DNA of 38,253 bases from Saprospiraceae bacterium (GTDB lineage: Bacteria > Bacteroidota > Bacteroidia > Chitinophagales > Saprospiraceae), in assembly GCA_028282725.1 (NCBI GenBank), contig JANQHF010000001.1, positions 1-38,253 of the forward strand, in the 5' to 3' direction. Below the pieces are notes generated by a model. It had not been told where the DNA came from and did no database searches. It saw only the letters and a program-made list of their open reading frames with translations. The translations under genes and the position numbers were made by a program. Shown piece by piece: positions 1-8,489 of this stretch (within the stretch, counting starts at the first letter, position 1; each line of letters starts with the position of its first letter).

Positions 1-478
1 CTCCACACTTTGTAGGCCTGGGATAGAGTGTTCCTATAGTTATCACACATTTTTCGCCAGGATTAAGAGTTTCGTTCAAGTTGTATGGAGGATACAAGCC
101 CTTGTCAAAATATCTCCGTAATTCATTAAGTCGTAATTCATAAGTGGTGGTGTCATATGTTACTTCATTTTGAGTCAGTTCTTTTGGCAATAAGAATACT
201 TTAAACTTATGATCACCATATCTTGAGGGATAATCGTATTCACCTGATAAAGCCAGGTTAAGATGGATTGGGAATATAGTGTCATTGGTGATCGTTATCG
301 GAATATTTCTGTAACTATATTTAGACCCCAGAGTATCCGTATAATTTAATCCTCGATTAGGACTATTGTCAATCTGCAAACCAAGATTAGATAGTTGTTT
401 GGCATTATTCGATTCTTCTTGAGACCATAGAATTACGGGCAGCAAGAAAGCCAGAAAGCATAATAAGTCTCTAATCAC
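1..478 (-). CDS. Secreted protein of unknown function, 3' end beyond window
   Basis: This is an open frame on the minus strand that runs off the left edge, so the C-terminus is missing. The first in-frame start after an upstream TGA is GTG at 478. It gives a hydrophobic leader (MIRDLLCFLAFLLPVILWSQ), a plausible signal peptide ending at SQ-E. The visible ~159 residues read like a folded periplasmic or outer-membrane-associated protein with many Asn, Tyr and Thr, ending near a Pro-Gly-Glu-Lys-Cys segment. I recognise no family. A downstream start is possible, because the GTG has only a weak purine-rich stretch in front of it. The existence of the coding frame is fairly sure; the function is unknown. 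Confidence 0.6.
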   Translation of the reverse strand, partial: MIRDLLCFLAFLLPVILWSQEESNNAKQLSNLGLQIDNSPNRGLNYTDTLGSKYSYRNIPITITNDTIFPIHLNLALSGEYDYPSRYGDHKFKVFLLPKELTQNEVTYDTTTYELRLNELRRYFDKGLYPPYNLNETLNPGEKCVITIGTLYPRPTKCG

Positions 479-770
479 TTGATTTCCAACAATTTGTCAT
501 TCAAAATTGTGAGGCAGTTTTGAAAAAACGGGTCCTCAATTGTAAATAATTGTAAATAGAGGTAAATTCTTTGAAGTCGAAAGATGGGAGAGTATCATAG
601 TTCACTCATAATTGTTGAATTGACCTTTTTCTTTTCACAACCTAAGACAGCTGACAGGCCCCGAAGCAGAGGAATCGGGGAATATTCCAAAATATACCGG
701 AAGTGAAAGATTCCTTATTCTATCCAATTGAATTCTTTTGATTGTCATAATTTTGAATAGAATCTTCAAG
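479..770. other. Intergenic region between divergent genes
   Basis: About 290 bases without a supportable gene separate the leftward secreted protein from the rightward desaturase. The region is AT-rich and must hold both promoters. It contains a short near-duplication (ttgtaaataattgtaaatag around 540-560). I see no palindrome of the type found later in the window. Short frames here overlap the desaturase antisense and have no family features. Confidence 0.4.
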
Positions 771-1727
771 ATGAACATTCCTGATGCTTCCAAATATCTT
801 TCGAAAGAGCAACAAAAAATGCTTTTGCAAAGAGATGACATTAAGGGATTGTTGGCGGTATTCACTGTCTGGTTGATCATTTCATTCGGATTTGGCATCG
901 TGTTCTTCTTTCCCAATGTATTGACTGTTTTAATTGCACTTTTCATTCTTGGTGGTCAGCAGCTGGCTTGTTCCGTCATCATGCATGATACTTCACACAA
1001 GTCTCTCTTTAGAACCAGCTGGATGAATGAATTTTTTGGAAAATGGTTTGGAGGCTATCCGGTGCTCAATGATATGTTGAGATATCGGCCCTACCACGTC
1101 AAGCATCATGTGAACACGGGACTCGCAAATGATCCTGATATCAACCTGACAGTTGGATATCCTGCAGGTAAGAAGAGTTTGATGAGAAAGATTGCCCGTG
1201 ATCTGAGTGGTTTGACCGGGATAAAGACGACTGTAGCTTTAATTATGATGCATTTGAATTACCTGGAATATGACCAGGGAAACAATCCACAAAAAATTGA
1301 TCAGTCAAACAGAACCTGGCGGGCGTTCTTTCAAACTGCAATACAAAACCTGAGAGGGCCCATAATTTCCAATGTGTTTCTCTTCCTGATCCTGTCCCTG
1401 TTTGACCCAAGATTATACCTGCTCTGGATTGCAGCTTATTTGACTACGTTTCAATTTTGTATTCGGGTACGGTCGATTGCCGAGCATTCCATGGTAGACG
1501 ATCGAGAAAATCCTGAAGTAAATACGCGTACTACTTATGCCAACTGGTTTGAAAAATTATTATTTGCACCTCTGAATGTGAACTACCATCTCGAACATCA
1601 CATGCTCATGGGTGTCCCGTGTTATAATTTACCCAGGATGCACAAATTGATCAAAGCAAATGGTTTTTATGAGAAGGGAACTTTAGCAAAAGGATACCTC
1701 GAAATTTTGAAGGAAGCAGCTAGATAA
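771..1727 (+). CDS. Membrane fatty acid desaturase family protein
   Basis: Predicted non-haem di-iron membrane desaturase or hydroxylase of 318 residues, acting on lipid acyl chains or a related lipid in the inner membrane with electrons from a ferredoxin or cytochrome. The three histidine boxes that bind the iron pair are all visible: HDTSH (72-76), HVKHH (109-113) and HLEHH (about 272-276). Hydrophobic segments at about 28-70 and 195-235 fit the usual four-helix topology. The start at 771 is preferred over an upstream ATG at 738, because MNIPDASKYL is soluble and family-like while the upstream 11 residues are not. It stands alone, with no desaturase partner or ferredoxin beside it. The family is secure; substrate and regioselectivity cannot be read from the sequence. 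Confidence 0.88.
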   Translation: MNIPDASKYLSKEQQKMLLQRDDIKGLLAVFTVWLIISFGFGIVFFFPNVLTVLIALFILGGQQLACSVIMHDTSHKSLFRTSWMNEFFGKWFGGYPVLNDMLRYRPYHVKHHVNTGLANDPDINLTVGYPAGKKSLMRKIARDLSGLTGIKTTVALIMMHLNYLEYDQGNNPQKIDQSNRTWRAFFQTAIQNLRGPIISNVFLFLILSLFDPRLYLLWIAAYLTTFQFCIRVRSIAEHSMVDDRENPEVNTRTTYANWFEKLLFAPLNVNYHLEHHMLMGVPCYNLPRMHKLIKANGFYEKGTLAKGYLEILKEAAR

Positions 1728-2026
1728 AACAGGCAATGAAGCAGATGTTCCTCCTCCTTCCATCCTGCTGACGAAGTAGTATTTGTCATCTATCAAGTTC
1801 TTCGTCAATACTTTCTTGAACCCTGTTACAATGTTTTCTTATGCAATCTTATCTGCTTGTTCCAATTCTGCCATCCTTCATCGACAGATGTTTGAGTATA
1901 GGAAATGATGCAAACAGTGCAAATCAGAATAGTTGTAAAGAAACCTCTCATAGTACTCATTTACCTTGTATCCCATTTCATATGCATTGTGAAAACAAGG
2001 AACGAAGGATTAATTTAAAGGAAGCA
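1728..2026. other. Intergenic region between convergent genes
   Basis: About 300 bases lie between the desaturase stop and the stop of the leftward AraC gene. No hairpin with a T-run was found. On the minus strand a short frame (about 1870-1728) reads in part KNLIDDKYYFVSRMEGGG, which could be a decayed gene remnant, but it is interrupted and lacks a start. An 85-codon plus-strand frame at 1841-2098 has no family look and overlaps the AraC coding end. Confidence 0.35.
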
Positions 2027-2935
2027 TTAATTCTGACTTCGATATTGCGAAGGAGACATGCCTGTTTTTGCTTTAAAAACTTTGCTAAAATGTTGTGAAT
2101 ATTCAAATCCCAATTCAAAGGCAATTTCACTGATTGAGTCCAATGATCCCAGCAACATATTCTTCGCTTTATTGATCAAAAAATCATCAATGTGTGATTT
2201 CGCATTTTTACCTGTCTCTTTCTTTAATAAGTCACTCAGGTATTTCGGGGAAACGTTTAGTTGATTTCCACAATAATTAACTGTTGGAATTCCCCTGACA
2301 AGCTGATCACCTTCCTGATAATAGTCTATAAGCAGGGCTTCAAACCTGGATAGAACATCTCGATTAACATTCGCCCGTGTGTAAAATTGGCGGTCATAAT
2401 ATCGAGTGCAATAGTTCAGTAACAGTTCAATATTCGAAACAATTAATTTCTGACTGTGACGATCAATAATATATTGAAATTCTTTTTCAATTTTTCCAAT
2501 GATCTCAGTCAGCGTGTTTTTTTCTTCTTCTGAAAGATGCAATGACTCGTGGATATCATAGGAAAAGAAAGAATATTGACTAATGGAATCTGACAGTCGC
2601 ATACCTCTGATCAAATCCGGGTGAAATATCAAGGACCAACCACTGCTATGTTCACCGTGCGTCGGATCTTCTACAGTAATTACCTGTCCGGGACTCGTAA
2701 AGATCATTGTACCTTCTTCAAAGTCATAATAGTTGCGTCCATATCCCAGTCGTCCTTCAATACCATCTTTCATAGATATGTGGAATAAATTGAAAACAAA
2801 TGGTGTATTTATTGGCATTTGGACAAGGTGTATTTCACGGGCGTGAATGACCGACACTAAAGGGTGCTTTGGCTTCTTCAATCCCATGAATTCATGGACC
2901 TGTGTGATGGAATTTATACTTGCAAATTCACTCAT
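2027..2935 (-). CDS. AraC-family transcriptional regulator
   Basis: A 302-residue transcription factor. The N-terminal ~170 residues form a cupin-like sensing domain (FVFNLFHISMKDG, EGTMIFTSPGQVITVEDP). The C-terminal ~100 residues are a double helix-turn-helix of the AraC/XylS type, with LNVSPKYLSDLLKKETG as the first and SISEIAFELGFEYSQHFSKVFK as the second, then the signature GMSPSQYR. It lies 65 bases downstream of the SDR gene on the same strand, so the two may be co-transcribed. An AraC gene beside a short-chain dehydrogenase is common in Bacteroidota, where the regulator often controls the neighbouring oxidoreductase. A repeated motif at 3938-3967 upstream of the pair is a candidate operator. 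The inducing ligand is unknown. Confidence 0.9.
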   Translation of the reverse strand: MSEFASINSITQVHEFMGLKKPKHPLVSVIHAREIHLVQMPINTPFVFNLFHISMKDGIEGRLGYGRNYYDFEEGTMIFTSPGQVITVEDPTHGEHSSGWSLIFHPDLIRGMRLSDSISQYSFFSYDIHESLHLSEEEKNTLTEIIGKIEKEFQYIIDRHSQKLIVSNIELLLNYCTRYYDRQFYTRANVNRDVLSRFEALLIDYYQEGDQLVRGIPTVNYCGNQLNVSPKYLSDLLKKETGKNAKSHIDDFLINKAKNMLLGSLDSISEIAFELGFEYSQHFSKVFKAKTGMSPSQYRSQN

Positions 2936-3000
2936 CTAATAAATCTAGTCAATTTGATTTCATTTTCGGATTCCTGGCGTCGATCGTTTTCTATCCATCT

Positions 3001-3834
3001 CTAGCTTGACCCGGAAATGTTTCTAAACATTCGCATAATCATTCGGTCGAAGCTCTTATCACTCAGCCATCTCCTGCCTAACAAGGTTTGTTTGGCCATC
3101 TTACCGGCAGCATAGCGCGTCTTCGGATCCTTACTTCGTATTGCCTTAGAGATTACGTTAGCGATTACGGACGGTTCACTGTAATTCCCCGGCTTGTAAA
3201 CATTTGTCATCACTCTGGCCGTAGTTTTTTTCAACTCTTTATAAGGACTGTTCTGTTCTTGTTCAAGTTGTTGATCCATAGCCAGGTCAAACTCCGTTTT
3301 GATGGCCCCAGGCTCTATAATGACCACATCTATTCCGAATTGTTTCAACTCCAGGCGCAGACAGTCACTCCAACCTTCCAGTGCATGTTTTGTAGCGTGA
3401 TACCATGCTCCAAGAGGACTGTAAATCTTGCCCCCGACAGAAGAGACGTTTACAATTGTTCCTGATGATTGTGCGCGCATGGTTGGCAATACAGCCTTGG
3501 TAACTTCCGCTAATCCAAAGAGGTTAACATCAAATTGTCTTTTCGCCTGTTCGTAACTTATTTCTTCTACCGGACCATATACGGCATATCCTGCATTGTT
3601 GACCAATACATCTATTCGGCCTTCATTGTCAATAATCCTTTTTATCTCGGCTTGTACTTGTTGGTGATTGGTTACATCGATCTCGACGGCCGACCCTCCG
3701 GCCTCAACGAGGTCCTGCATTTTGGACAGTCGGCGAGCGGCTCCATATACGATGTGACCCTCACGAATCAATTGTAATACAGTGGCCTTTCCTATCCCTG
3801 AAGATGCACCGGTGACTATAATTACTTTTTTCAT
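3001..3834 (-). CDS. Short-chain dehydrogenase/reductase (classical SDR)
   Basis: Cytoplasmic NAD(P)-dependent oxidoreductase of 277 residues with a Rossmann fold. Visible motifs are the cofactor loop TGASSGIG (8-15), the NNAG motif (79-82), Ser near 131-132, and the catalytic YHATK (Tyr145, Lys149). Arg34-Arg35 after the second strand (GAARR) favour NADP(H). The C-terminal ~80 residues are the variable substrate region, so the substrate cannot be named. The gene is followed after 65 bases by the AraC regulator on the same strand. Its 5' region (3835-4086) contains paired CTGTATACA elements. The family and catalytic competence are well supported. Confidence 0.9.
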   Translation of the reverse strand: MKKVIIVTGASSGIGKATVLQLIREGHIVYGAARRLSKMQDLVEAGGSAVEIDVTNHQQVQAEIKRIIDNEGRIDVLVNNAGYAVYGPVEEISYEQAKRQFDVNLFGLAEVTKAVLPTMRAQSSGTIVNVSSVGGKIYSPLGAWYHATKHALEGWSDCLRLELKQFGIDVVIIEPGAIKTEFDLAMDQQLEQEQNSPYKELKKTTARVMTNVYKPGNYSEPSVIANVISKAIRSKDPKTRYAAGKMAKQTLLGRRWLSDKSFDRMIMRMFRNISGSS

Positions 3835-3937
3835 GGCTGTAATGATTTAAAATGATTTCAGAATGATTTCAAGTCACATGAGTGATTTTCAAATCATCGC
3901 GACTTATTTGCAAAGTTGGACACAGCTGAATGTTGTC

Positions 3938-3967
3938 CTGTATACAAATCACAGAATTCTGTATACA
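3938..3967. promoter_or_regulatory. Paired CTGTATACA motif, candidate operator
   Basis: The 9-mer CTGTATACA occurs at 3938-3946 and again at 3959-3967, start to start 21 bases, so both copies face the same side of the helix. The core GTATAC is self-complementary. It lies about 105-135 bases upstream of the SDR start in an otherwise gene-free stretch (3835-4086). AraC-family proteins commonly bind two direct half-sites spaced about two helical turns apart, so the downstream AraC protein is the natural candidate binder; that link is inference. Confidence 0.4.
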
Positions 3968-4086
3968 TATTCCATGTTGAAAGAGTACTTACGTCTATTG
4001 TCTGAGATCATTATTGACTCTCATACCGGGACAAGAATTTTTTGATTGACGGTCAGAATCCCATCTTGTTTAATAACTGATATTAA

Positions 4087-6342
4087 TCACGCCAATTTGA
4101 TCGGTAATTCCGTTATCCGTTGCCCTGTCGCCTGGTAGATCGCATTACAAAGTGCAGGAATGAATGGAGGGACAGGTGGTTCTCCGACTCCTGTTGGTTT
4201 TTCCTGGCTGTCGATAATATGGACTTCAGTTTCATAAGGGGCGTGCTGTATTCTTGCGACAAGGTAGTTATCAAAATTGTCCTGAACAACGGCACCATTT
4301 TCTACCGTTATTTTACTCATCAATACCAGGCTGGCGCCAAATGCAGCACCTCCTTCAAATTGCGATTTTATCCGCTCAGGGTTGACCGCTACACCACAAT
4401 CGACGGCAAAATGCACCATCGGAATTTTGATTTCGCCTTCATCCACTTCAACCTCCACAGCACATGCTACGTAAGTCAGGAAACTGCGATGTGCCGCAAA
4501 GCCAATTCCCCTTCCTTGAGGAAGATCCTTGCCCCAGCCAGATTTCTCTTTAACTGTATTGATCACATTTTTGAAGCGGGCGGTGCTCCACGGGAAGTTT
4601 TCGATAGGTTCGTTGTAATTCCAAAATCCATCGACCATCGATCCAAAATCTATATTCCGGTCTGGTCCCAACAAGTCCAGCATGTTATCAACCGGATCCA
4701 TATTTCTGGCTTCCGCGACCTGATCGATCATACAACCTACTGCAAAGGCATGGTTGATATTTGCTACGGACCGCAACCAGCCTATGCGGATCTTTGCGGG
4801 TGCCTCATTGGTTTCACAACTGACATTTTCGATATCAAAAGGCATATCCAGCATACCCATACAAAGCTCGAAAGTAGAAGCCTGTTTGCCATTCGGGTCG
4901 GCAGTTCCTGCGATAGGAGGAAAGATGGACCGGTGCAGCCATGCTATGACTTTATTGTCCGCATTGATACCGACTTTCATATGCTGTGCACAGGAGAAAT
5001 GATAAAAATCAAACTGGATATCGTCCTCTCTCGTCCAAAGCAGCTTGATCGGACCTCCATATTCCCGTGATGCTAATGCAGCTTCTACGACGAAGTCCGG
5101 TTTAGACTTGCGACCAAAGGCTCCCCCTAACAACGTCACATTGACGGTTACTTTTTCCGGCTCGATCTCCAATGCCCCAGCCACCGCACGATGCGTCCAT
5201 TGGGGATCCTGAACGGGTGCCCAGATTTTACAAGTCCCGTCTTCTTTGAAGTGAGCCGTGGCACAAGGAGGCTCCATAGGAGCGTGGGAAAAATGAGGAA
5301 TCCGGTAATCCTGTTCGATCACCTGTGTAGCACCGGCCAATGCCTTCTTGATTTGTCCTTGTTCTCGTTTGATAGAACCGTTCTTCTTTGTAAGACCTGA
5401 CATATCGCCAATGTAGTCGGCTGAGTTATAGTCGTGATTTGCCCCACGATCCCATTCAATGGACAAGGCATCCCTGCCTTTAATCGCAGCCCAGGAATGA
5501 TCGGCGATCACGACGATGCCACCCAAAGGTCGTTCGTAACCCATAGGAAATCCGGGGGCATCCATTTGATAGATTTTCTGTACGCCCGGGACACTCAGTG
5601 CAGCATCTGCATTGTACGATTTGATGCCTGCACCAGCCTCCGGATTTCTTCGTATGACAGCTACTTTGGCATTTGGAATTTCTACATCCATTCCAAAACC
5701 AGCCTTGCCCGTCACAATGTCTTCGAGATCGTAAATCGAAGTCTTCTTCGTGATGTATTTAAAATCCTTTGGGTCCTTTAATTTGATCTGGCTTTCATCG
5801 GGCACCGGAAGTGCAGCCGCCTTTTCGGCAAGGTATCCATAGCCAAATGACTTTCCTGAAGTGTGGTGTACCTGGTGATTTTTGGCAGTACATTCCGAAA
5901 CATCTACTCCCCATTCATTCGCAGCGGCCTGCTCGAGCATGAGACGAGCCGTGGCTCCTGCCTTTCTCAATTGTGGGTAAAACATTCGGACACTATAGGA
6001 GCCATCGGTATTCTGATCACCGTATTTGGCATCACCTATAGCCTGTTCGAGTTTGACTTTGGTCCAATCCGCTTCCAATTCATCGGCCATGATCAATGGA
6101 AGGCTGGTTCTGATCCCGGTTCCCATTTCCGAACGGTGAGCGATCAGGGTCACCTCACCGGTTCCGCTGATACTCATGTAGACATTCGGAGCAAATGTAG
6201 CATCCGGGTTACCTGTGAGGAATTTGTTTCTGTCGGTACATGACATTTGTATGCCCAATAGAAATGCACCTGATCCCAATGCAGTATTTTTTAGGAAATC
6301 CCTTCTTCCCGGTTTGTATATCGAGGTATTGTTCTTTTCCAT
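4087..6342 (-). CDS. iorB: Molybdenum hydroxylase large subunit (isoquinoline 1-oxidoreductase beta type), Tat-exported
   Basis: Large molybdopterin-binding subunit of a xanthine-oxidase-family hydroxylase, about 751 residues, oxidising N-heterocycles or aldehydes with water as oxygen source. I chose ATG 6342 because it places a twin-arginine leader at the very start (RRDFLK, residues 13-18, then a Gly/Ala/Leu-rich stretch and CTD), so the folded enzyme should be exported to the periplasm. An upstream start at 6399 would overlap the small-subunit gene by 56 bases. Visible cofactor motifs are EMGTGI near the N-terminus, LGGAFGRK in the middle and GVGEPPVPP near the C-terminus, whose Glu is the catalytic base in this family. 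It begins one base after the small-subunit stop. No c-type cytochrome partner, usual for periplasmic members, is present next to it. The substrate is unknown. Confidence 0.88.
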   Translation of the reverse strand: MEKNNTSIYKPGRRDFLKNTALGSGAFLLGIQMSCTDRNKFLTGNPDATFAPNVYMSISGTGEVTLIAHRSEMGTGIRTSLPLIMADELEADWTKVKLEQAIGDAKYGDQNTDGSYSVRMFYPQLRKAGATARLMLEQAAANEWGVDVSECTAKNHQVHHTSGKSFGYGYLAEKAAALPVPDESQIKLKDPKDFKYITKKTSIYDLEDIVTGKAGFGMDVEIPNAKVAVIRRNPEAGAGIKSYNADAALSVPGVQKIYQMDAPGFPMGYERPLGGIVVIADHSWAAIKGRDALSIEWDRGANHDYNSADYIGDMSGLTKKNGSIKREQGQIKKALAGATQVIEQDYRIPHFSHAPMEPPCATAHFKEDGTCKIWAPVQDPQWTHRAVAGALEIEPEKVTVNVTLLGGAFGRKSKPDFVVEAALASREYGGPIKLLWTREDDIQFDFYHFSCAQHMKVGINADNKVIAWLHRSIFPPIAGTADPNGKQASTFELCMGMLDMPFDIENVSCETNEAPAKIRIGWLRSVANINHAFAVGCMIDQVAEARNMDPVDNMLDLLGPDRNIDFGSMVDGFWNYNEPIENFPWSTARFKNVINTVKEKSGWGKDLPQGRGIGFAAHRSFLTYVACAVEVEVDEGEIKIPMVHFAVDCGVAVNPERIKSQFEGGAAFGASLVLMSKITVENGAVVQDNFDNYLVARIQHAPYETEVHIIDSQEKPTGVGEPPVPPFIPALCNAIYQATGQRITELPIKLA

Positions 6343-6343
6343 C

Positions 6344-6802
6344 TTAGCTAAGTTTGGCGGCTTTCTTAATAGCTCTTCGAATGCGCACGTAAGTGCCACA
6401 ACGACAAATATTTCCGGCCATTGCCGCGTCTATATCTTCATCGCTCGGATTCGGGTTGGATTCAAGTAATGCGACTGCGGACATGATCTGGCCGCTCTGA
6501 CAATATCCGCATTGTGGGACGTCTTCCTCCATCCAGGCTTTTTGAACAGGGTGTAATTTGTTGTCGCCCAATCCTTCAATGGTCGTAATGGATTTATCAG
6601 CCAGGCCGTCGATGGTGACGATACAGGACCTCATCGGAAGTCCATCGACATGAACAGTGCAAGTGCCACAAAGTGCTTTTCCGCAACCGTACTTGGTACC
6701 GGTCAGGCCGAGCAAATCCCTGAGCACCCAAAGCAAGGGCATATCCGGGGTGGCTTCGACTTCGTGAAGCTGATTATTGATTTTTAGTGTGTATGATGCC
6801 AT
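6344..6802 (-). CDS. iorA: 2Fe-2S small subunit of molybdenum hydroxylase (isoquinoline 1-oxidoreductase alpha type)
   Basis: Electron-transfer subunit of 152 residues that partners the large subunit immediately downstream. The N-terminal plant-type ferredoxin cluster is held by Cys40, Cys45, Cys48 and Cys60 (CGKALCGTC). The C-terminal helical-bundle cluster is held by Cys98, Cys101, Cys133 and Cys135 (CGYC and CRC). All eight ligands are present. ATG 6802 gives [11 protein letters not shown], the normal family start. The upstream ATG at 6847 would translate through the palindrome at 6811-6826. There is no leader of its own, so it is probably carried out by the Tat signal of the large subunit, as in related enzymes. 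Confidence 0.9.
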   Translation of the reverse strand: MASYTLKINNQLHEVEATPDMPLLWVLRDLLGLTGTKYGCGKALCGTCTVHVDGLPMRSCIVTIDGLADKSITTIEGLGDNKLHPVQKAWMEEDVPQCGYCQSGQIMSAVALLESNPNPSDEDIDAAMAGNICRCGTYVRIRRAIKKAAKLS

Positions 6803-6810
6803 AATGTATA

Positions 6811-6826
6811 ATCTTACCTGTAAGAT
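6811..6826. promoter_or_regulatory. Palindrome just upstream of the molybdenum hydroxylase operon
   Basis: ATCTTAC-ct-GTAAGAT has two perfect 7-base arms around two bases. It ends 9 bases before the small-subunit start codon (6802) and covers the region where a ribosome binding site would lie. It may be an operator or an RNA hairpin that limits translation. No regulator gene is adjacent to this operon; the nearest is the AraC gene at 2027-2935. Confidence 0.35.
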
Positions 6827-6956
6827 AGTGATTCGCATGACATTCACCTGGCTAGATCCATTTGTAGTCAGGATGAACGAGCGATCTCAAAGAGTCGGGT
6901 ATCTGTGAAGGGTTGCAAGGGACTGCGTATACCCGGTTTGGGATGGAGAAGAAATA

Positions 6957-8234
6957 TTACCTCACAAGAAGGACATCTCCTGCCAAATGAATTTCTTGAT
7001 TTGGTCCTACATCCAGGGTATAGGTGATCAACCATGTATAGACTCCGATAGCAGCATCGTTTTGATCAACAGTCCCATTCCAGGAATCGTCGGTTGAGTT
7101 TGAAGTGTAAACTAATTGACCCCAACGGTTGAAGATGTCAAACCGGAAGCTCTGAAGACTATAAGGAGAATCTACTGATACGGACAGTACGTCATTGGTG
7201 CCATCCCCATTCGGTGAAAACACATTTCCAACAAATATATCGGCCAGGCAAGTTGTCTTGTTGATTTCCAGCTTGATCGGAACAACTACACATGGCAGTA
7301 TCATTTCAATTTCATACAGACCGGATTGATCCAGGTACCGGCTGATCTCTTCAGATCCATCTGACCACAGGTAAGTGGCCTTGTCAAAAAAAGGACCTAC
7401 GACAATGTCTTCAAGATGAACGGTCACTCCTTCCTCACAAATGATATAAGTTGAATCAATCGACTGAGGTATTTTGTAGAGCTTCACATTGTCAATGGCG
7501 TGACCTCCGAAATAAATCCTACCCGGTTGTTCTTCAATAATGCAATCAATTGTATCGGTAGTTTTTCCAAATGTGCCGGTGATGGCCATATGTTTTTCAA
7601 ATCCTTCTCCTTCGAAGCAATTCCAGAATTCATTCCATTGGTTGGTTCTGAACCCGTCAATATTGGGTGCACTATCTGTCAATTTTAATTGAGCATTTGA
7701 CGTAATTCCAGTGGTGAGTATTCCGTCGGGGGTGAAAACGGTCTCCGGGCTGATGTTAATTTTATCAGATGAGAAGTAAACATTCATAAACCTGGTTGGC
7801 ATTGGCTCGCATCCTTCATCCGGAAAGTCTGGTCCCATAATCTCGGGGTAGTGAATGGTTTGCATTTCCAGGTAGTAGAATGTGCCTTCTTCGAGACTTT
7901 CTGTCAGCTCGATCCCGGTACCTTCGGATGAAAAAAATCCATTCGTTGTGAGACCTGCTTCGAGAGAGGCGAAAGCCACGCCATCCTGGGCTGTCACAGG
8001 CTGATTCAGGGCATTGACATTTCCAGTGACCGTTTGGTCCAAGGGACACTTTTCGCTGATATAGTAGAAGTCCGAATTAATGGCATACCAGGTCGGAGTC
8101 TCTGAAACGCTATTGATCGGATTTTCCGGGCACTCCATTTCTTCAAAACTTCCATCCACCACCAGGTTTTGCGCATTACTTCTATTTGCACCGATTAAAC
8201 ACAGTATCAGGAAGACTTCAACCAATCTTTTCAT
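6957..8234 (-). CDS. Secreted T9SS type-B cargo protein (CHU/gliding-motility C-terminal domain)
   Basis: A 425-residue secreted or cell-surface protein. Residues 1-21 are a signal peptide (MKRLVEVFLILCLIGANRSNA, cut before QNLVVDGSFEE). The middle resembles a jelly-roll, carbohydrate-binding-like region (NLVVDGSFEEMECP near the start). The last ~90 residues are a type-B type IX secretion sorting domain with the hallmark FSPNGDGTND, then FDIFNRWGQLVY, W-N-G and a terminal GDVLLVR. Such domains are recognised by the Por/T9SS machinery and place the protein on the cell surface or in the medium. It stands alone on the minus strand with no enzymatic motif visible; the function of the N-terminal part is unknown. 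Confidence 0.85.
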   Translation of the reverse strand: MKRLVEVFLILCLIGANRSNAQNLVVDGSFEEMECPENPINSVSETPTWYAINSDFYYISEKCPLDQTVTGNVNALNQPVTAQDGVAFASLEAGLTTNGFFSSEGTGIELTESLEEGTFYYLEMQTIHYPEIMGPDFPDEGCEPMPTRFMNVYFSSDKINISPETVFTPDGILTTGITSNAQLKLTDSAPNIDGFRTNQWNEFWNCFEGEGFEKHMAITGTFGKTTDTIDCIIEEQPGRIYFGGHAIDNVKLYKIPQSIDSTYIICEEGVTVHLEDIVVGPFFDKATYLWSDGSEEISRYLDQSGLYEIEMILPCVVVPIKLEINKTTCLADIFVGNVFSPNGDGTNDVLSVSVDSPYSLQSFRFDIFNRWGQLVYTSNSTDDSWNGTVDQNDAAIGVYTWLITYTLDVGPNQEIHLAGDVLLVR

Positions 8235-8341
8235 TGCGAATATTCACATGGGCCGTACTTCTAAGGTAGCTTTTTGAAGTTTACTATGCTTGTTATTCGG
8301 ATGGCGACAAATACAATTTCTCATCAGGACATTATAAAGTA

Positions 8342-8358
8342 TTGCAACAATGTTGCAA
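8342..8358. promoter_or_regulatory. Predicted Zur/Fur-family box A of the zinc operon
   Basis: TTGCAAC-AAT-GTTGCAA is a perfect palindrome with 7-base arms around 3 bases. It is the upstream member of a pair, its centre exactly 38 bases from that of box B. The same element occurs at 17353, 28644 and 28682. Size and symmetry fit a Fur-family dimer site, and a Fur-family gene lies at 27483-27899. Assignment to zinc rests on the genes it precedes. Confidence 0.7.
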
Positions 8359-8378
8359 CAATTAATAATCTGTTTATT

Positions 8379-8408
8379 TTTGCAACATTGTTGCAAAAAT
8401 GATCTTTG
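8379..8408 (+). promoter_or_regulatory. Possible Bacteroidota-type promoter of the zinc operon
   Basis: A TTTG at 8379-8382 and GATCTTTG at 8401-8408 approximate the Bacteroidota sigma consensus (TTTG, then TAnnTTTG about 19 bases later; here the gap is 18 and one base of TA differs). Box B sits between the two elements, the expected place for a repressor. Transcription would begin about 75 bases before the first gene. This is a consensus match by eye. Confidence 0.35.
8380..8396. promoter_or_regulatory. Predicted Zur/Fur-family box B of the zinc operon
   Basis: TTGCAAC-ATT-GTTGCAA is a perfect palindrome, 94 bases upstream of the first gene of the operon at 8490. It lies inside the putative promoter, so binding there should block RNA polymerase. 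It is centred 38 bases from box A. Confidence 0.75.
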
Positions 8409-8489
8409 ACTCATGATATCCGGGCTCATGAACAGGGATCTGCTAACAGCTAACCAACGATTTATAGATAAAATTTAAAACGATAAATA

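Noticed and set aside
1728-1870. Possible gene remnant on the minus strand (part reads KNLIDDKYYFVSRMEGGG).
   Set aside because: Short, interrupted by stops and without a start; similarity to any family could not be recognised.
1841-2098. 85-codon plus-strand frame after the desaturase gene.
   Set aside because: It overlaps the end of the AraC gene, has no family features and no credible ribosome site.
3863-4045. 60-codon plus-strand frame before the molybdenum hydroxylase gene.
   Set aside because: AT-rich intergenic region with candidate operator repeats; no family features.
4120-5070. 316-codon open frame on the plus strand.
   Set aside because: It lies wholly antisense to the molybdenum hydroxylase large subunit, which has clear family motifs; the composition is Cys- and Arg-rich with no domain pattern.
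8342-8396. Palindromes as REP/BIME-type or transposon-end repeats.
   Set aside because: All strong copies lie directly upstream of starts and none lies after genes; there is no transposase or target duplication, and they show the symmetry of a dimeric repressor site.
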